Source: Arenibacter echinorum
GTDB lineage: Bacteria > Bacteroidota > Bacteroidia > Flavobacteriales > Flavobacteriaceae
Length of the DNA stretch: 64,000 nt
NCBI RefSeq assembly: GCF_003259375.1
Contig: NZ_QLLN01000007.1
Span: 124,001-188,000, forward strand
Reading direction: 5' to 3'
Both the position numbers and the translations under genes were made by a program. This document shows positions 1-8,692 of the stretch, one piece after another (the stretch's first letter is position 1; every line of letters begins with the position of its first letter). A model generated the notes under the pieces. It was given only the letters and a program-made list of their open reading frames with translations. It was not told where the DNA came from and made no database searches.

Positions 1-1741
1 CTTCAGGTACCCAAGGAAAATCGCCCTTAAAGGATTTCCATGAAATACCATTTTTCATAACCCCTTCGGCCACGGCAGGTACCGGAACATCATCATAAGG
101 CCTTAAGGCCGTACTATTTGGAATTCGGGACCCTAGGACCTTGTCCTTCATCTTTTGCTGCAAACTAGCAAGTTTAGGATCCTTGGCCAAATTCTGGGTC
201 TGTTGTGGGTCCTTTAAAACATCATATATTTCAAAAGGATCGTTATGGGATTTAATGTCGTATCGCAGCCCAACATAATTTTCTAAACGCACCATTTGCA
301 TTTGATTACGGGCACGTCCTTGATGTTCCGGGATAAAATCTGCATAGTTTGGTGTCTTTCCCGGTTGAAAGTACTCTATATAAATATTGCTCTCCGGTTG
401 AATTCCTTTTCCAAGTAAGGAAGGCAATAGGGATACCCCATCTGAAATGGCAGGTGCCGGAAGTCTGGCCATTTGCGTGAAAGTGGGCATCCAGTCATAG
501 GAAATACTAGGAGTTTCAATCTGTTTTCCTGCTGGAATATGACCTGGCCATAATGCCAATGTTGGCATACGCACTCCACCTTCCAAACAATCCCGCTTTA
601 TTCCATCGAAGGGCCCAAAACTCTTAAAAAATGTAGGGTCTATAGGTTCATTCGCTAAATAGGATTCCTTGGACGGGCCATTGTCCGATGTAAATACAAC
701 CATAGTATTCTCATCAATTTTCAAATCCTTGAGCAATTGCAGGATATCGCCCACAGCATCATCTATCCGCCTAGTGTCCGTGGCATATCGTTTATATACC
801 TCGGGCCAGGCCAATTGGGCAGTTGCTGGATCATCATCATCGTCATAGGTAGCATTGGCATAATCCGGATGCATCCAAGAATCCACTTCTCCCGAAGCGG
901 TATTGATCATTTTGCCTGGCTCCCCCAGCCATTGAAGCCCGCCATTCAACCCACCACCTGCTGGATAGGCCTGGGTAGGCAACTCAAGAACAGCATGGGG
1001 CGTATCATAGGCCAGATACATAAAAAAAGGTTTATCGCCATCGTTCCCCTTCTTGAAATCGACAATCCATTTCTTTGCAGCTGCCGTAAATAGGTCGGTC
1101 GTATAACACTTGTCAAGATCATCAGCTATATTGGTCCTGTTTTCATATACTTCCTTCCTGCCCCTATAAATACCTTCTTTGGGATAGTGTTCATGACCAT
1201 CACCATGGCGTATATAACCCAGGTAATAATCGAATCCGCGATTAAGGGGGTGTGCCGTCCAATTGGGAGCCTTACCTCCTTTTCCCTGTAAGCCCCATTT
1301 ACCAATGGCGGCCGTAGTATAGCCTGCAGTTTGCAATACCGACCCTAAAGTATGGTTGTTGGCTAATGCCTTGTCGAACTGATTGTCCCTAATATTGGCG
1401 TGACCCTGACTTTGGCCCAATAACAAGGAGGCTCTGGAAGGGGCACAAACCGGTGCCGCGGAATAATGCTGTGTCAGCAAAGCGCCTACTTCTGCCATTT
1501 GATCCAGATTGGGCGTATACTCCCGAGGATGGGCCGCCCCCTTTTCCTTCGCTCTCATATTCTGAAACAGCACCCCTAGATCCCCGTAACCCAAATCATC
1601 GGTAAGAATAAAAATGATATTGGGTTTTATATTTTCCTTATCAACTTCCGCTTTTGCATTCCTTTGGGCAATTAGCGTATTTATGCCCACCAATAGCATT
1701 AGAGCGAATATAATTTTTGAAGTCACTGTTTTATGAAGCAT
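1..1741 (-). CDS. S1-family sulfatase, C-terminus cut by window edge
   Basis: This is a secreted formylglycine-dependent sulfatase that should remove sulfate esters from a polysaccharide or its oligomers. The frame is open from the ATG at 1741 to the window edge, giving about 580 residues, so the 3' end is missing. Residues 1-25 form a signal peptide. The metal-binding TDDLGYGD block lies near residue 47, and the C-A-P-S-R motif has its modifiable cysteine at residue 99. A G-K-W-G-L block follows near residue 148, and an F-T-S-D-N-G-P block carries further metal ligands. It is the last visible gene of the susC-led minus-strand operon and starts 50 bases after GH30. The substrate position is unknown. 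A formylglycine-generating enzyme, needed for activity, is not in this window. Confidence 0.93.
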   Translation of the reverse strand, partial: MLHKTVTSKIIFALMLLVGINTLIAQRNAKAEVDKENIKPNIIFILTDDLGYGDLGVLFQNMRAKEKGAAHPREYTPNLDQMAEVGALLTQHYSAAPVCAPSRASLLLGQSQGHANIRDNQFDKALANNHTLGSVLQTAGYTTAAIGKWGLQGKGGKAPNWTAHPLNRGFDYYLGYIRHGDGHEHYPKEGIYRGRKEVYENRTNIADDLDKCYTTDLFTAAAKKWIVDFKKGNDGDKPFFMYLAYDTPHAVLELPTQAYPAGGGLNGGLQWLGEPGKMINTASGEVDSWMHPDYANATYDDDDDPATAQLAWPEVYKRYATDTRRIDDAVGDILQLLKDLKIDENTMVVFTSDNGPSKESYLANEPIDPTFFKSFGPFDGIKRDCLEGGVRMPTLALWPGHIPAGKQIETPSISYDWMPTFTQMARLPAPAISDGVSLLPSLLGKGIQPESNIYIEYFQPGKTPNYADFIPEHQGRARNQMQMVRLENYVGLRYDIKSHNDPFEIYDVLKDPQQTQNLAKDPKLASLQQKMKDKVLGSRIPNSTALRPYDDVPVPAVAEGVMKNGISWKSFKGDFPWVPE

Positions 1742-1791
1742 AAGGCGTTTATTTTTCTTGTCTGATTATAAATGGTTTGGGTAAATTAGCA

Positions 1792-3336
1792 TTAATCTGC
1801 TTTATTGAAAACAAATGTGGTCAGAGATTTACCCAAGACCTGAATTTTACTATTCCCAAATTGAGCATTGGGCATTTTACTAAGATTGTAAGATTCACTG
1901 GTAACATAACTCTCGATTTTGGAATTTGATGGTATGTCTAAATTTAATTTTAAATTCATAGCAGTATCCCATTGGTTTAATACAACCAAGACCAAACTAT
2001 CATCTGCATTTTTATAGGCCGATAGCAACACCCCATCCCTTAGGTTTTCCTCTGTATTATAATTATCGTAGGCAACCGAGATCCTTTTGGCCCCGGGCCT
2101 GATGAATCTAGAGTAATTGCCCAAGGTCCATAGCAATTTTGATCCGTAAAAATTCCCATCCTCACTATCCTTTTCAACATAAATTAGTCCGTCCTTAAAA
2201 TCGTAAGGACTCATGGACAACCACCAGTGCCAAGCACTGGCATTGGCAATAGTAAGATCGGAATGGATGAGTCGGGCCACATACAGTGCCGTGGGCATCC
2301 CAAAATCCTTACCTTTCCCCGTAATCTCCTCATTGTTTTCCAAAATACAGTATTCGCTCATCCAATATTCAAGGGAAGGGTATTCCAATAGTTTTTCCGC
2401 AATTCGTTCCCTTTCCTTTTTAAGTTTCGAAATATCCCAGGTAGTAAAATAACTATGTGCCGCGATCTTTGGTGCTACGGATTTTAGATCCCCCACATAA
2501 TTAGGACTTTCAGGACTAAAAAAAGATGCTATCTGATCGCTTCTATTAGGATGCTTTTCCTTCTCACCAGTTAAATAGTCAATTTGACCCGCTTCGGTAA
2601 TTTCTATTTTGGAATCTATTTTCTGCTGTGCGAAAACGGAATCGATTACCCTAGTGGCATTGGCCAATTCATTATTGTTCCAAGGAGAACCTTCTTGTCC
2701 GCCTTTCCATTCCCATTGTGGTTCATTGAACGGACTTATATAATCAAAATCTATTGCGAGACTGTCCTTAAAATGCTTTAGCACCTTCGCGAGAAAGTTT
2801 GCATAATCCATATATTTTTCTTGGGATAAATTGGCGGCCAAGCCATCATCCGAATGTGCCTTATTGTTTCTGGTCAGTTGTATGGGAGGACTATTCACAA
2901 ACGCAATGAATTGTTTTACGCCACTTTCCTTTGCCGCCTGCAGAAACCACTGTTGTCCTGCTTGCTTATGCCAATCATAACTTCCATCATCCTGTAAAAA
3001 CCCTTCGGCCCTTCTCCAGGGGTCAGGTATACCACTCTCATCACCTTGGGCCGTACTTCCCGCTCCGATATTAAACCGCCAGGCCGACAAGCCGATTCCT
3101 TTTGGTGATCCATCCGAATTGTTTTCCAAACTAAACAACCACTCGGCCATCTCTTCCTTTTTTTCATTGGGCCATAGACCCGTATACTGTGCGGCCCATG
3201 CATCGGAGGCAGCAAAATTGTAAATGGTCTGGAAATGGATATTCTTATTTATGCAAACTTCAATAGCTAGGTCTTGCTGTGCACCCGCCCAATTAAAGGC
3301 ACAACAAAGAAAATATATTTTCAACCAATTTTTCAT
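1792..3336 (-). CDS. GH30-type glycoside hydrolase (endo-beta-1,6-galactanase-like)
   Basis: This is an exported glycosidase of 514 residues with a signal peptide ending near A-G-A-Q (residue 20). It resembles the GH30 O-glycosyl hydrolases often labelled endo-beta-1,6-galactanase. The likely acid/base is Glu205 in S-P-F-N-E-P-Q-W, and the likely nucleophile is Glu328 in Y-W-M-S-E-Y-C, spaced as expected for a clan A (beta/alpha)8 barrel. A short beta-rich C-terminal domain follows the barrel, as in GH30. It is the only glycoside hydrolase in the susCD operon, so it probably cuts the backbone or side chain of the imported sulfated glycan. The upstream gap to the next intact gene holds a sulfatase remnant. 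The exact linkage specificity is inferred and could differ. Confidence 0.85.
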   Translation of the reverse strand: MKNWLKIYFLCCAFNWAGAQQDLAIEVCINKNIHFQTIYNFAASDAWAAQYTGLWPNEKKEEMAEWLFSLENNSDGSPKGIGLSAWRFNIGAGSTAQGDESGIPDPWRRAEGFLQDDGSYDWHKQAGQQWFLQAAKESGVKQFIAFVNSPPIQLTRNNKAHSDDGLAANLSQEKYMDYANFLAKVLKHFKDSLAIDFDYISPFNEPQWEWKGGQEGSPWNNNELANATRVIDSVFAQQKIDSKIEITEAGQIDYLTGEKEKHPNRSDQIASFFSPESPNYVGDLKSVAPKIAAHSYFTTWDISKLKKERERIAEKLLEYPSLEYWMSEYCILENNEEITGKGKDFGMPTALYVARLIHSDLTIANASAWHWWLSMSPYDFKDGLIYVEKDSEDGNFYGSKLLWTLGNYSRFIRPGAKRISVAYDNYNTEENLRDGVLLSAYKNADDSLVLVVLNQWDTAMNLKLNLDIPSNSKIESYVTSESYNLSKMPNAQFGNSKIQVLGKSLTTFVFNKAD

Positions 3337-3496
3337 CTCTGCTATTTATGGATTCTATAGAAGAAAAAATTACTCTTTTTCATCCTAACCAACAGTTGTA
3401 AGTATATGTATAGGGATGACATAAATTAATAAAAAGAACCCTATGCAAATGATAGGGCCCTTTAAAAACTAAACTAATCTAACTACTAACAATTCT

Positions 3497-3686
3497 TTAT
3501 TCTACAATCAAATAGGCACATTGATACAAAGTAAACACTTCGGAAGATGTCCCAGCTTCCTTAAAAAGCAATTTCATTTACGCTAATACTTGTGCATAAT
3601 CCTATTCTATATTGATCTTCTCGTCCCGATCCAAATCAAAATCATACAGCTCTATAACTGCATCCCCACCAATGAACACATGGTAC
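3497..3686 (-). pseudogene. Decayed C-terminal fragment of an S1 sulfatase
   Basis: Read on the minus strand, this stretch matches the last ~50 residues of the intact sulfatase at 5570-7057. The shared blocks are E-L-Y-D-(L/F)-D, then M-K-L-L-F-K-E-A, then S-E-V-F-T near the C-terminus. Two in-frame stops interrupt it: one after N-I-E at the place of the intact protein's N-I-A-K, and one just before M-K-L-L-F-K. The frame then ends at a TAA at 3497-3499. DNA identity is also evident, for example a run reading gtaaacacttc in both copies. No active-site part of the gene remains recognisable upstream of about 3686. It is therefore the relic of a duplicated sulfatase. Confidence 0.85.
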
Positions 3687-3854
3687 ATCAACCCAAAAAC
3701 TAAACTGCAGCTACATCCGATACTGAATTAATCTTGTTGGTCTGAAACCCGATTTTGCCATATATTTCGAATATTAGAAAGGTATAATCCTAGGCTGAAA
3801 TGGAATAGCAAATACTAAGAGCCTCAATATTTAAAGGAATGCCCAAAACATATC

Positions 3855-5459
3855 TTACCTGTTTTCCCTTTTCGCAACTTTAAGTATACTCCCGTTGTTA
3901 CTGAATAGCCCATTAAAAAAATCACCCTCACAGGCCTCTAATAATTTGCTTTTAAGCTCTTTTAATTTTTCCGGACGTTGTTCGGACAAATCTTTTTCCT
4001 CCTTAAAGTCGTCTGGCAGATAAAACAGTTCAAATACTCCCTTTTCCAGATCTGTCCTAATCTTCCAACCTTCATCAGAAATTAGGGTCGGCCCGGTATA
4101 TGATGAATACACCACAAATTCATGCTCCTCACCTTTACCGCGGTTTATCAGTTCATCATAGAATGAAATTCCATCGGTCGTAATAGATCTCGAAAAACCA
4201 GTAGTTTCCGCAAGGGTCGCCAATAAATCATAGTTCGCTATAAGGCGGCTACTGGTTCTTCCCGCTTCGATTTTTGCAGGCCATCGGACAATCAAGGGAA
4301 CTTGAATGCCTCCCTGTAGATTACTTCTTTTCATACCTGCTCGACCACCATTTCCATCAAAAACATCGCCTGACAAATCGCTATAATATTTATGCTCAAT
4401 ATTATCAAAACGCTCACCGGTCTTTATATTGGTATATGGCTTTTCAATGCGCCCTTTTTGTGCATAATAGATTTCATGACCGTTATCGGCCGTAAATATG
4501 ACCATCGTGTTTTCATCAATACTAAGCTCCTTCAGTTTTTGCATGATCTCCCCCACATTATCGTCCAACATTTTGACCATAGAAGCATATTCTTTTTCAA
4601 TCTGAGTCAACCGATTATCGTCTAAAAAGTCAGGATGAATATTAGGAACGGCTACCGGACCATGTGGTAGTTGTGTTGGAAAATAAAGAAAGAAGGAGCT
4701 ATCTTTATTGGTATCGATAAAATCTAGAGCCTTGTCCATAAACAAATTTTGCGAATAGTGTTCCTTCCCTTCCATATGTTTACGTTCCTTATAATTCTCC
4801 GGTGTTTCGGGTTCACTAGATTTTCCGGAGTTCCAAAGGGTATTCCCTTCAATAGGAACTAAATTCCCATTTTCAAATAGAAAAGGAGGATAAAATCCAT
4901 GCGCCCGAACATGATCAAGATATCCATAATAAGATTCCCAGCCATGACGCTCCATTTGTTGATGGGTAGTAGAAAATCCCCATTCCAATTTGCCAATTTG
5001 GGTAGTCCTATATTCTGCTTCTTTTGCTACTTGGCCAAGAAAGACATATTCTTCGGGTATCGGGGATAGAACCGATTCTAAAATACTGCCAATTTCCTCG
5101 TGGCTAAATTCTTCTGTACTAATTTTATTATACATCGCCCCTGGGGTAATTTCAAACTTCTTGGAATGACAATCATGCATCCCTGTAATCAACGAAGCCC
5201 GAGCTGGGGCACATAGCATGTTTGAATAGGCATTTGTAAAGTGTAATCCTTCTTTTACAAGCTGATCAATGTTGGGCGTTTTTATGATTTTTTGTCCTTC
5301 ATGGCCCAACAAACCAATTCCCAGATCATCTGCATAGATCAAAATGATATTGGGCTTTTTATCATCTTTCGTGGATGTTTGCTCAGTAATTTGTTTGCAA
5401 CATGGAAAGAAGCCCAATAGAACAATTACTGTTAAAAATAAAAATACTTTTCTATTCAT
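3855..5459 (-). CDS. S1-family sulfatase, lipoprotein
   Basis: This is a formylglycine sulfatase of 534 residues. A signal peptide ends at a double cysteine (residues 20-21, F-F-P-C-C-K), so it is likely lipidated and held at a membrane surface. The metal site begins with Y-A-D-D-L-G near residue 42. The active-site motif is C-A-P-A-R with Cys83, where alanine replaces the more usual serine at the fourth position, which still fits the C-x-P-x-R rule. The F-T-A-D-N-G-H block supplies later metal ligands. Between residues 105 and 150 it has an insertion relative to the neighbouring sulfatase. It lies 110 bases downstream of the next sulfatase in the same operon. Its distance from the paralogue suggests a different sulfate position. 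Confidence 0.93.
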   Translation of the reverse strand: MNRKVFLFLTVIVLLGFFPCCKQITEQTSTKDDKKPNIILIYADDLGIGLLGHEGQKIIKTPNIDQLVKEGLHFTNAYSNMLCAPARASLITGMHDCHSKKFEITPGAMYNKISTEEFSHEEIGSILESVLSPIPEEYVFLGQVAKEAEYRTTQIGKLEWGFSTTHQQMERHGWESYYGYLDHVRAHGFYPPFLFENGNLVPIEGNTLWNSGKSSEPETPENYKERKHMEGKEHYSQNLFMDKALDFIDTNKDSSFFLYFPTQLPHGPVAVPNIHPDFLDDNRLTQIEKEYASMVKMLDDNVGEIMQKLKELSIDENTMVIFTADNGHEIYYAQKGRIEKPYTNIKTGERFDNIEHKYYSDLSGDVFDGNGGRAGMKRSNLQGGIQVPLIVRWPAKIEAGRTSSRLIANYDLLATLAETTGFSRSITTDGISFYDELINRGKGEEHEFVVYSSYTGPTLISDEGWKIRTDLEKGVFELFYLPDDFKEEKDLSEQRPEKLKELKSKLLEACEGDFFNGLFSNNGSILKVAKRENR

Positions 5460-5569
5460 TTCAATTGCTATTCTTATGCAAATCTAAAATCATAAATTTA
5501 AAGGGGGTTCGCATAATCTGAAAACACTTCTTAAAATCAACTTTACTCTTTTCCAAACTAGAATCCTAT

Positions 5570-7057
5570 TTAATTTTCCAAATAAGTCCCTTGATCAAAA
5601 GTAAACACTTCCGAAGGTGTCCTTGCTTCCTTAAAAAGCAATTTCATTTCAGCTACAATTTCCGGATAATCCTTGGCAATATTGTTTTCTTCTCCCAGAT
5701 CGGAATCCAGGTCATAAAGTTCCATCTGATCTTCGGTCGATTTAAAAACATTGTACTTCACCGCCTTCCAATTGCCTTTTCTAATGGCTTGTCTGCCACC
5801 TTTCTCGTGAAACTCCCAATACAAATATTCGTGTTCTTTTTGCTCTTTTTCTTCTCCCAAAAGGGTAGGCAAAAAGGAAACACCATCTAGAGATGGGGGC
5901 ACCTCCATATCTACAATACCTGCAAATGTTGGAAATACGTCCCAAAATGCAGAAACGTGATCTGTTTTGGTATTTGGTTTAACATGTCCTGGCCACTTAA
6001 CTATAAGGGGGACCCTGATTCCTCCTTCATAAAGATCCCGCTTGGTTCCCTTAAATGGACCGTTGCTATTAAAATAATCAGGATCGGCACCTCCTTCAGT
6101 GTGGGGGCCATTGTCCGAGGTAAACATTACTATCGTATTGTCGGCAATGCCCAACTGTTCCAATTTGGCCATAATCTCCCCAACTTGATTGTCCAAAATA
6201 TGAATCATGGACACAAATGCGGCATGGGTTTCTTTCTGTGATTCATAGGGACCATTTCTATATTCCGGTCCATCATCCACACCCTTATAGGCTTTTTCAG
6301 GAGGAAATTTGCCTCTGTATTTATTCATGATTTCCTCTGGAGCTGCAAGTTCTGCATGCGGTATAATAGATGCTACATAAAGAAAGAAGGGATTATCTTT
6401 ATTGAACTCAATAAAATCGAGCGTTTTTTCATGTATAAGTTGTGGTGCATAAACCCCTTTCATTGTTCCCGAATTTTCTTCCAGTACTAAAGAATCCGTA
6501 TTGGCCCAAAGGTGGCGAGGGTAATAATTATGCCCCAAACGTTGACAATTGTACCCAAAAAAAGTATCAAAACCTTGGTTCAATGGATCTCCTTCCGAAC
6601 CTGGGTATCCAAGCCCCCATTTACCAAAAACCCCAGTGGCATAGCCAGCTTTTTTCATGGCCTCCGCCAAGGTGTAGGTATTGTCTGGTATGGGATACTG
6701 CCCCTCCGGTTGTATTTCCTTATTGCCACGTACAAAAGTATGGCCTGTGTGCATACCTGTCAACAATGCAGATCTAGACGGGGCACATACCGTACTACCG
6801 GAATAATGTTCGGTAAAAAGCATTCCTTGTCTGGCCAACTTATCTATATTGGGCGTGCTAAACTTCTGCTGTCCATAGGCACTTAGATCCCCATAGCCTA
6901 GGTCATCGGCCAAGATGTATATGATATTGGGTTTAACCAAACTTTCTTGGGAATCTTGAGCAATGGAATCTTTTGGTTGCTGCCCAATGTTTTTACATGC
7001 AAATGCACAGGAAATAAAGAATGAAAGAAATCCTAAATAGAGAAATTTTTTAGTCAT
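5570..7057 (-). CDS. S1-family sulfatase (arylsulfatase A-like), lipoprotein
   Basis: This exported sulfatase has 495 residues. The N-terminus is a signal peptide with cysteines at 17 and 21, consistent with a lipoprotein. L-A-D-D-L-G-Y-G-D near residue 49 starts the metal site. Cys91 in C-A-P-S-R is the residue converted to formylglycine, and G-K-W-G-L-G near residue 146 and F-T-S-D-N-G-P near 310 complete the core. The C-terminal E-L-Y-D-L-D...D-L-G-E-E-N-N stretch is typical of the family. It is the parent or sister of the decayed fragment at 3497-3686. It sits 64 bases after susD, as expected for a sulfatase assigned to the polysaccharide utilization locus. Confidence 0.94.
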   Translation of the reverse strand: MTKKFLYLGFLSFFISCAFACKNIGQQPKDSIAQDSQESLVKPNIIYILADDLGYGDLSAYGQQKFSTPNIDKLARQGMLFTEHYSGSTVCAPSRSALLTGMHTGHTFVRGNKEIQPEGQYPIPDNTYTLAEAMKKAGYATGVFGKWGLGYPGSEGDPLNQGFDTFFGYNCQRLGHNYYPRHLWANTDSLVLEENSGTMKGVYAPQLIHEKTLDFIEFNKDNPFFLYVASIIPHAELAAPEEIMNKYRGKFPPEKAYKGVDDGPEYRNGPYESQKETHAAFVSMIHILDNQVGEIMAKLEQLGIADNTIVMFTSDNGPHTEGGADPDYFNSNGPFKGTKRDLYEGGIRVPLIVKWPGHVKPNTKTDHVSAFWDVFPTFAGIVDMEVPPSLDGVSFLPTLLGEEKEQKEHEYLYWEFHEKGGRQAIRKGNWKAVKYNVFKSTEDQMELYDLDSDLGEENNIAKDYPEIVAEMKLLFKEARTPSEVFTFDQGTYLEN

Positions 7058-7121
7058 GGTGTTATTATCAATTACAATGGGGCAAGAATACCTTACCCCA
7101 ATGTAGTTAAAAATTATGCTA

Positions 7122-8681
7122 CTATCTATACCCGTTGTTGGTAGGGTCAGATTCCAATAAACTTGGATTCAATTCCAACTGATTCTGTGGAATAGGCAGT
7201 AAAACGTGGTAAGGCTGTATGTTGGCTGCCGGATTGTTCCAAGCCCTATGTTGAACCGACTTCACTTTGTCCAACAAAATACCCCAACGAATAAGATCCA
7301 TACGGCGATGTCCTTCGGCACTGAGTTCAAATCTTCTTTCATCGTACATGGCTTCCCTAAATTGAACTTGAGACATACCGCTCCAAGGTTGATCAGGTTC
7401 AAAAGCGCGTTCCCTTACCTTATTTACATAAGCATAGGCATTCCCAGGACCATTGGCTTCGTTTTCAGCCTCAGCAGCCATAAGATATACGTCAGCTAAG
7501 CGAAATACAATATAGTTTTCAGGGTGATTGCCTCGCAATGAATTTTCTTGGTCCAAATTCCAATTTTTACGGAAGTATGGGAAAGATAATTTCCATCCTA
7601 AATATTCAGTAACAATGGTGGCATCATAACGTAAATCTCCATCTTGCCAATTTTCCTGTAATGAAAATTCTGGCAAAGGCACTGACCAACCATAACCGGT
7701 CATATCTTCATTTCTTGTACGTAAAAGACCTTGAAATATATTAACCTTGGAACCGGAAACCCCATCAACCACGGTATCTTTATTACGATTTGCAGGTTCA
7801 TCCCTGATACGTGGGTTGTAATCGTCCGTTCTTGTGGTAGATAATTCACCTACTAAATCAGCCTCAAAATCAATTACAAAAATATATTCGTCATTGTATT
7901 GGTTGCTTGGATCCGATTGATCGAATACATCGGCATAATTATCCAAGAGCCTATGTGGACCTTCATTAATTACCTTATCACATTCAACCTTCGCCAATCC
8001 CCATTCTCCATCAAAAAGATGATATTTGGCTTTTAGGGTTGCAGCGGCCCATTTGGTAGCCCTTCCCAAACTACTACCGGAATAAGAGCCAGGCAACAAA
8101 TCAAAGGCTTTTGCCAAATCTGTTTTCATAGCGCTTCTTATTTCCTCTTTTGGAGTTCTCCCCAGAACAGATCTTTCCGGCACGGGCAATTGCTCTATAT
8201 AAAAAGGAACGTCTCCCCAAAGATTGGTCAAGTGATAATAGGCCAATGCCCTCAGAAAAATAAGTTCTCCCAGTCTTTGATCTCTGGCGTCTTGAGATAA
8301 ACTTTCATTACCTTCAATATTGGAGATAAACTCAGTAGTATTGTTTACCACACGATATAATTGAATCCAGGTACCATTACCATCTGCCGTACCTTCTTGA
8401 ATAAGATAATTGTGTATCTCATTGTTCACGTTTCTACTGGCTGCCTGAATATCGGCACCACTTGTGTAATAATTGTCCAGTCCGCGTTGTCCGTACAGGT
8501 TGTTGTTGTGATATAAGCGGTAGACTCCGTTTACAGCAAGTTCAGCTTCTTTATCATTGGTGAAAAAAGCATCCGGCGTAATCTCGTCCCTTAAATCTTC
8601 TTCCAGAAACTTGTCACATGAACTCAAAACAATTAAGCCCATAAGCAACATCAAAAATTTGCTCGTTATATTAGTTTTCAT
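7122..8681 (-). CDS. SusD/RagB-family glycan-binding lipoprotein
   Basis: This is the surface lipoprotein that caps the SusC transporter and binds the glycan. It has 519 residues, close to the usual family length. The signal peptide ends at L-S-S-C-D with Cys22 as the lipidated residue, followed by an acidic F-L-E-E-D-L stretch that commonly directs surface export in Bacteroidota. The TPR-like body includes the typical A-E-L-A-V-N-G-V-Y block and R-A-L-A-Y-Y-H-L-T-N-L-W-G-D near residues 133-150. The R-L-A-D-V-Y-L-M-A-A-E-A-E-N block near 393 and the R-R-(F/M)-(E/D)-L blocks near 450 are also typical. It begins 11 bases after susC ends, so the two are co-translated neighbours. Confidence 0.97.
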   Translation of the reverse strand: MKTNITSKFLMLLMGLIVLSSCDKFLEEDLRDEITPDAFFTNDKEAELAVNGVYRLYHNNNLYGQRGLDNYYTSGADIQAASRNVNNEIHNYLIQEGTADGNGTWIQLYRVVNNTTEFISNIEGNESLSQDARDQRLGELIFLRALAYYHLTNLWGDVPFYIEQLPVPERSVLGRTPKEEIRSAMKTDLAKAFDLLPGSYSGSSLGRATKWAAATLKAKYHLFDGEWGLAKVECDKVINEGPHRLLDNYADVFDQSDPSNQYNDEYIFVIDFEADLVGELSTTRTDDYNPRIRDEPANRNKDTVVDGVSGSKVNIFQGLLRTRNEDMTGYGWSVPLPEFSLQENWQDGDLRYDATIVTEYLGWKLSFPYFRKNWNLDQENSLRGNHPENYIVFRLADVYLMAAEAENEANGPGNAYAYVNKVRERAFEPDQPWSGMSQVQFREAMYDERRFELSAEGHRRMDLIRWGILLDKVKSVQHRAWNNPAANIQPYHVLLPIPQNQLELNPSLLESDPTNNGYR

Positions 8682-8692
8682 ATCTGTTTTTT

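Noticed and set aside
3687..3854. Further upstream part of the decayed sulfatase
   Set aside because: A faint resemblance to the core fold around N-K-I-N-S-V-S-D was seen, but it is too weak to extend the pseudogene.
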